Below are positions 62,875 through 64,000 of a stretch of DNA of 64,000 nt, in pieces. A program made the translations under genes and the position numbers. Source of the stretch: Cypionkella psychrotolerans (GTDB taxonomy: Bacteria > Pseudomonadota > Alphaproteobacteria > Rhodobacterales > Rhodobacteraceae); contig NZ_LGIC01000065.1 of NCBI RefSeq assembly GCF_001294535.1, forward strand, positions 124,001-188,000, read 5' to 3'. The notes below the pieces were generated by a model that did no database searches, had not been told where the DNA came from, and worked only from the letters and a program-made list of their open reading frames with translations. How positions within the stretch are numbered: position 1 is the stretch's first letter; each line of letters starts with the position of its first letter.

Positions 62875-62897
62875 TGGTCCCAACTCGGGACCATTTT
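62875..62897 (+). repeat. Hairpin with the same core as the prs terminator
   Basis: TGGTCCC (62875-62881) pairs with GGGACCA (62887-62893), loop AACTC, then TTTTAG. The 17-base core GGTCCCAACTCGGGACC is identical to 10088-10104 read in reverse. No plus-strand gene ends here, so its role is unclear. Confidence 0.6.
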
Positions 62898-63038
62898 AGT
62901 GTGTTTAGAATCAATGGGTTGGGGTGGTGATTTTAAGGATTTGTTTAGGATTGCAGCCGGGGGCTGGCGGCGCGGAGTGGACAGGATCGGGATACCCGCC
63001 TAAGCTTGCCCGGCGGACTAGAGGGAGGCTCGGGCCGG

Positions 63039-64000
63039 TTGCGATGGAGTGTTGTTGCCACAGTCAGTGAGCCTGCGCCGCTAATCATCAGCTTTGTCGC
63101 GGCCAGTTTTGCGCGGGGTGCGGCAGAGGTACATCTTTATCTCGACACGCCGCAGCCAGCGCTAGAGGCCGTATTAGCGCGGGTGCCGGGTTGTGTGCTG
63201 ATCCGCTGCGACGCGGCCTATTGGCGCGCAGCCCCGGAAGGGCGGCCTTGGGCGCCGTCGGACCGGCAGCGCTATAATTTGCAGCGCGCCTACGATGCGA
63301 GTGCGGTGGGTTGGCTGCTGCATATCGACAGCGACGAGTTTTTGTCGGCCAGCGGCGATGTCGCTTTGGCATTGGCGGCTTTGCCTACCAGTTGTCTGGT
63401 GGCGCAGGTGGCGGTGGCGGAGCGGGTGTATCTGGCGGCACCCGACCCGGAGAATATCTTTGACGGGGTGTTTCGGCGGCCCAACCCGCCACGGCTACAG
63501 GCGCAGGTGGATGCGATTGACGGTGCTGTGGCGCAGTTTCTGCGGCAGGGCATGACCAGCTATCCGTCGAGCAAGGCGTTCTTTCGCACCGGGCGGGGCT
63601 TGCAGGAGGATGTGCATTCGGCGCGCAATGTCAGCGTGGCAGAGGTCGGCACCTTGCAGGGCTGGCGGCTGTTTCATTTCGACGGGTTGACGATGCAAAG
63701 CTGGATCAGCAAGAAACAGCGGACGCTGGCGCAGCAGCCGGGGTGGCAGGCTTTTGCCCCAGCCCGGCGGGCGCAGCTGGCGGCGATTGCGGCGGCGGAT
63801 GCGACGCAGGGCGGGCTTGAGGCGCTGTATCTGTCGATCAAGCAGTTGAGCCCGGAGCGGGCGGCGGCTTTGCGGGCGCTCGATTTGATCACGCCGGGGG
63901 ATTTGGATTTGCGCGGCGATCTGGCGCGGGTGTTTCCGGGACTGGCGGTGGATCTGAGCGTGGCGGGGTATGACGGCCATGCGGTCAGCTATGTGGCGCG
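63039..64000 (+). CDS. Glycosyltransferase family 2-like protein (3' end cut by window)
   Basis: An open frame of at least 320 codons running off the window. WSVVATVSEPAPLIISFVAAS aligns with the start of the 58530 protein; then RCDAAYWRAAPEGRP near residue 65, WLLHIDSDEFLSA near 90 (DxD) and LFHFDGLTMQSWISKK near 210. The start is probably TTG 63039 with GAGG ten bases before it; the paralogue supports this position, as no ATG in frame fits. Confidence 0.78.
   Translation, partial: MRWSVVATVSEPAPLIISFVAASFARGAAEVHLYLDTPQPALEAVLARVPGCVLIRCDAAYWRAAPEGRPWAPSDRQRYNLQRAYDASAVGWLLHIDSDEFLSASGDVALALAALPTSCLVAQVAVAERVYLAAPDPENIFDGVFRRPNPPRLQAQVDAIDGAVAQFLRQGMTSYPSSKAFFRTGRGLQEDVHSARNVSVAEVGTLQGWRLFHFDGLTMQSWISKKQRTLAQQPGWQAFAPARRAQLAAIAAADATQGGLEALYLSIKQLSPERAAALRALDLITPGDLDLRGDLARVFPGLAVDLSVAGYDGHAVSYVA

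Overview
The window is a stretch of alphaproteobacterial chromosome, most likely from the Rhodobacterales (Rhodobacteraceae). The case rests on the atpHAGDC block standing apart from F0 genes, a DUF1150 gene behind hsp20, a TIGR02300 (FYDLN) protein, an FMN-riboswitch-controlled RibN-type transporter, and a sucCD-(DUF805)-sucAB-...-lpdA order. Most of it is GC-rich, densely packed core genome with many 1-bp (TGATG) and 4-bp (ATGA) gene overlaps. I cannot name the species.

Layout: 1-4193 carries clpA (3' end cut by the window edge), gloB and a methyltransferase. 4585-9429 is the F1 ATP synthase operon with its terminator. 9610-18977 holds an H-type lectin protein, prs, a GST-kappa-like isomerase, a hydrolase, threonine aldolase, a YcgN protein, ribF, a MaoC hydratase, a HAD hydrolase, a family II pyrophosphatase and a GumN/TraB protein. 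19146-21286 is groESL behind a perfect CIRCE operator. 21302-24801 has two GNATs, a Gre-like factor, a NUDIX protein and ribN, whose leader (24881-25009) is an FMN riboswitch. 25108-36555 holds a secreted lipase-like hydrolase, an iron-permease-like protein, a secreted caspase-like protein, purEK, hsp20 with an RpoH-type promoter, trxB, an Lrp regulator, pgeF, an NDUFAF7-like methyltransferase, lgt and a BMFP/UbiK protein.

36674-45224 is an 8.55-kb genomic island inserted into the 3' end of tRNA-Ala(GGC). It is bounded by an 18-bp direct repeat and carries a tyrosine recombinase, a type III restriction-modification pair (mod-res) and a 511-aa protein with motifs resembling the palm of family A DNA polymerases or single-subunit RNA polymerases. 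This is the main accessory region and the best candidate for something undescribed.

45397-64000 returns to chromosome: FYDLN protein, YgjP-like metalloprotease, GntR regulator, secreted intradiol dioxygenase, then a minus-strand TCA-cycle block (sucC, sucD, DUF805, sucA, sucB, an AT-rich membrane protein, a glycosyltransferase, MAPEG, lpdA). Two tandem TGTGATCACA palindromes lie upstream of sucC. The window ends with two more related glycosyltransferases, a secreted protein of unknown function, a methyltransferase and pepT. Several intergenic regions hold strong hairpins or palindromes that the genes do not explain, notably 32768-32884, 26257-26343 and 27829-27846.
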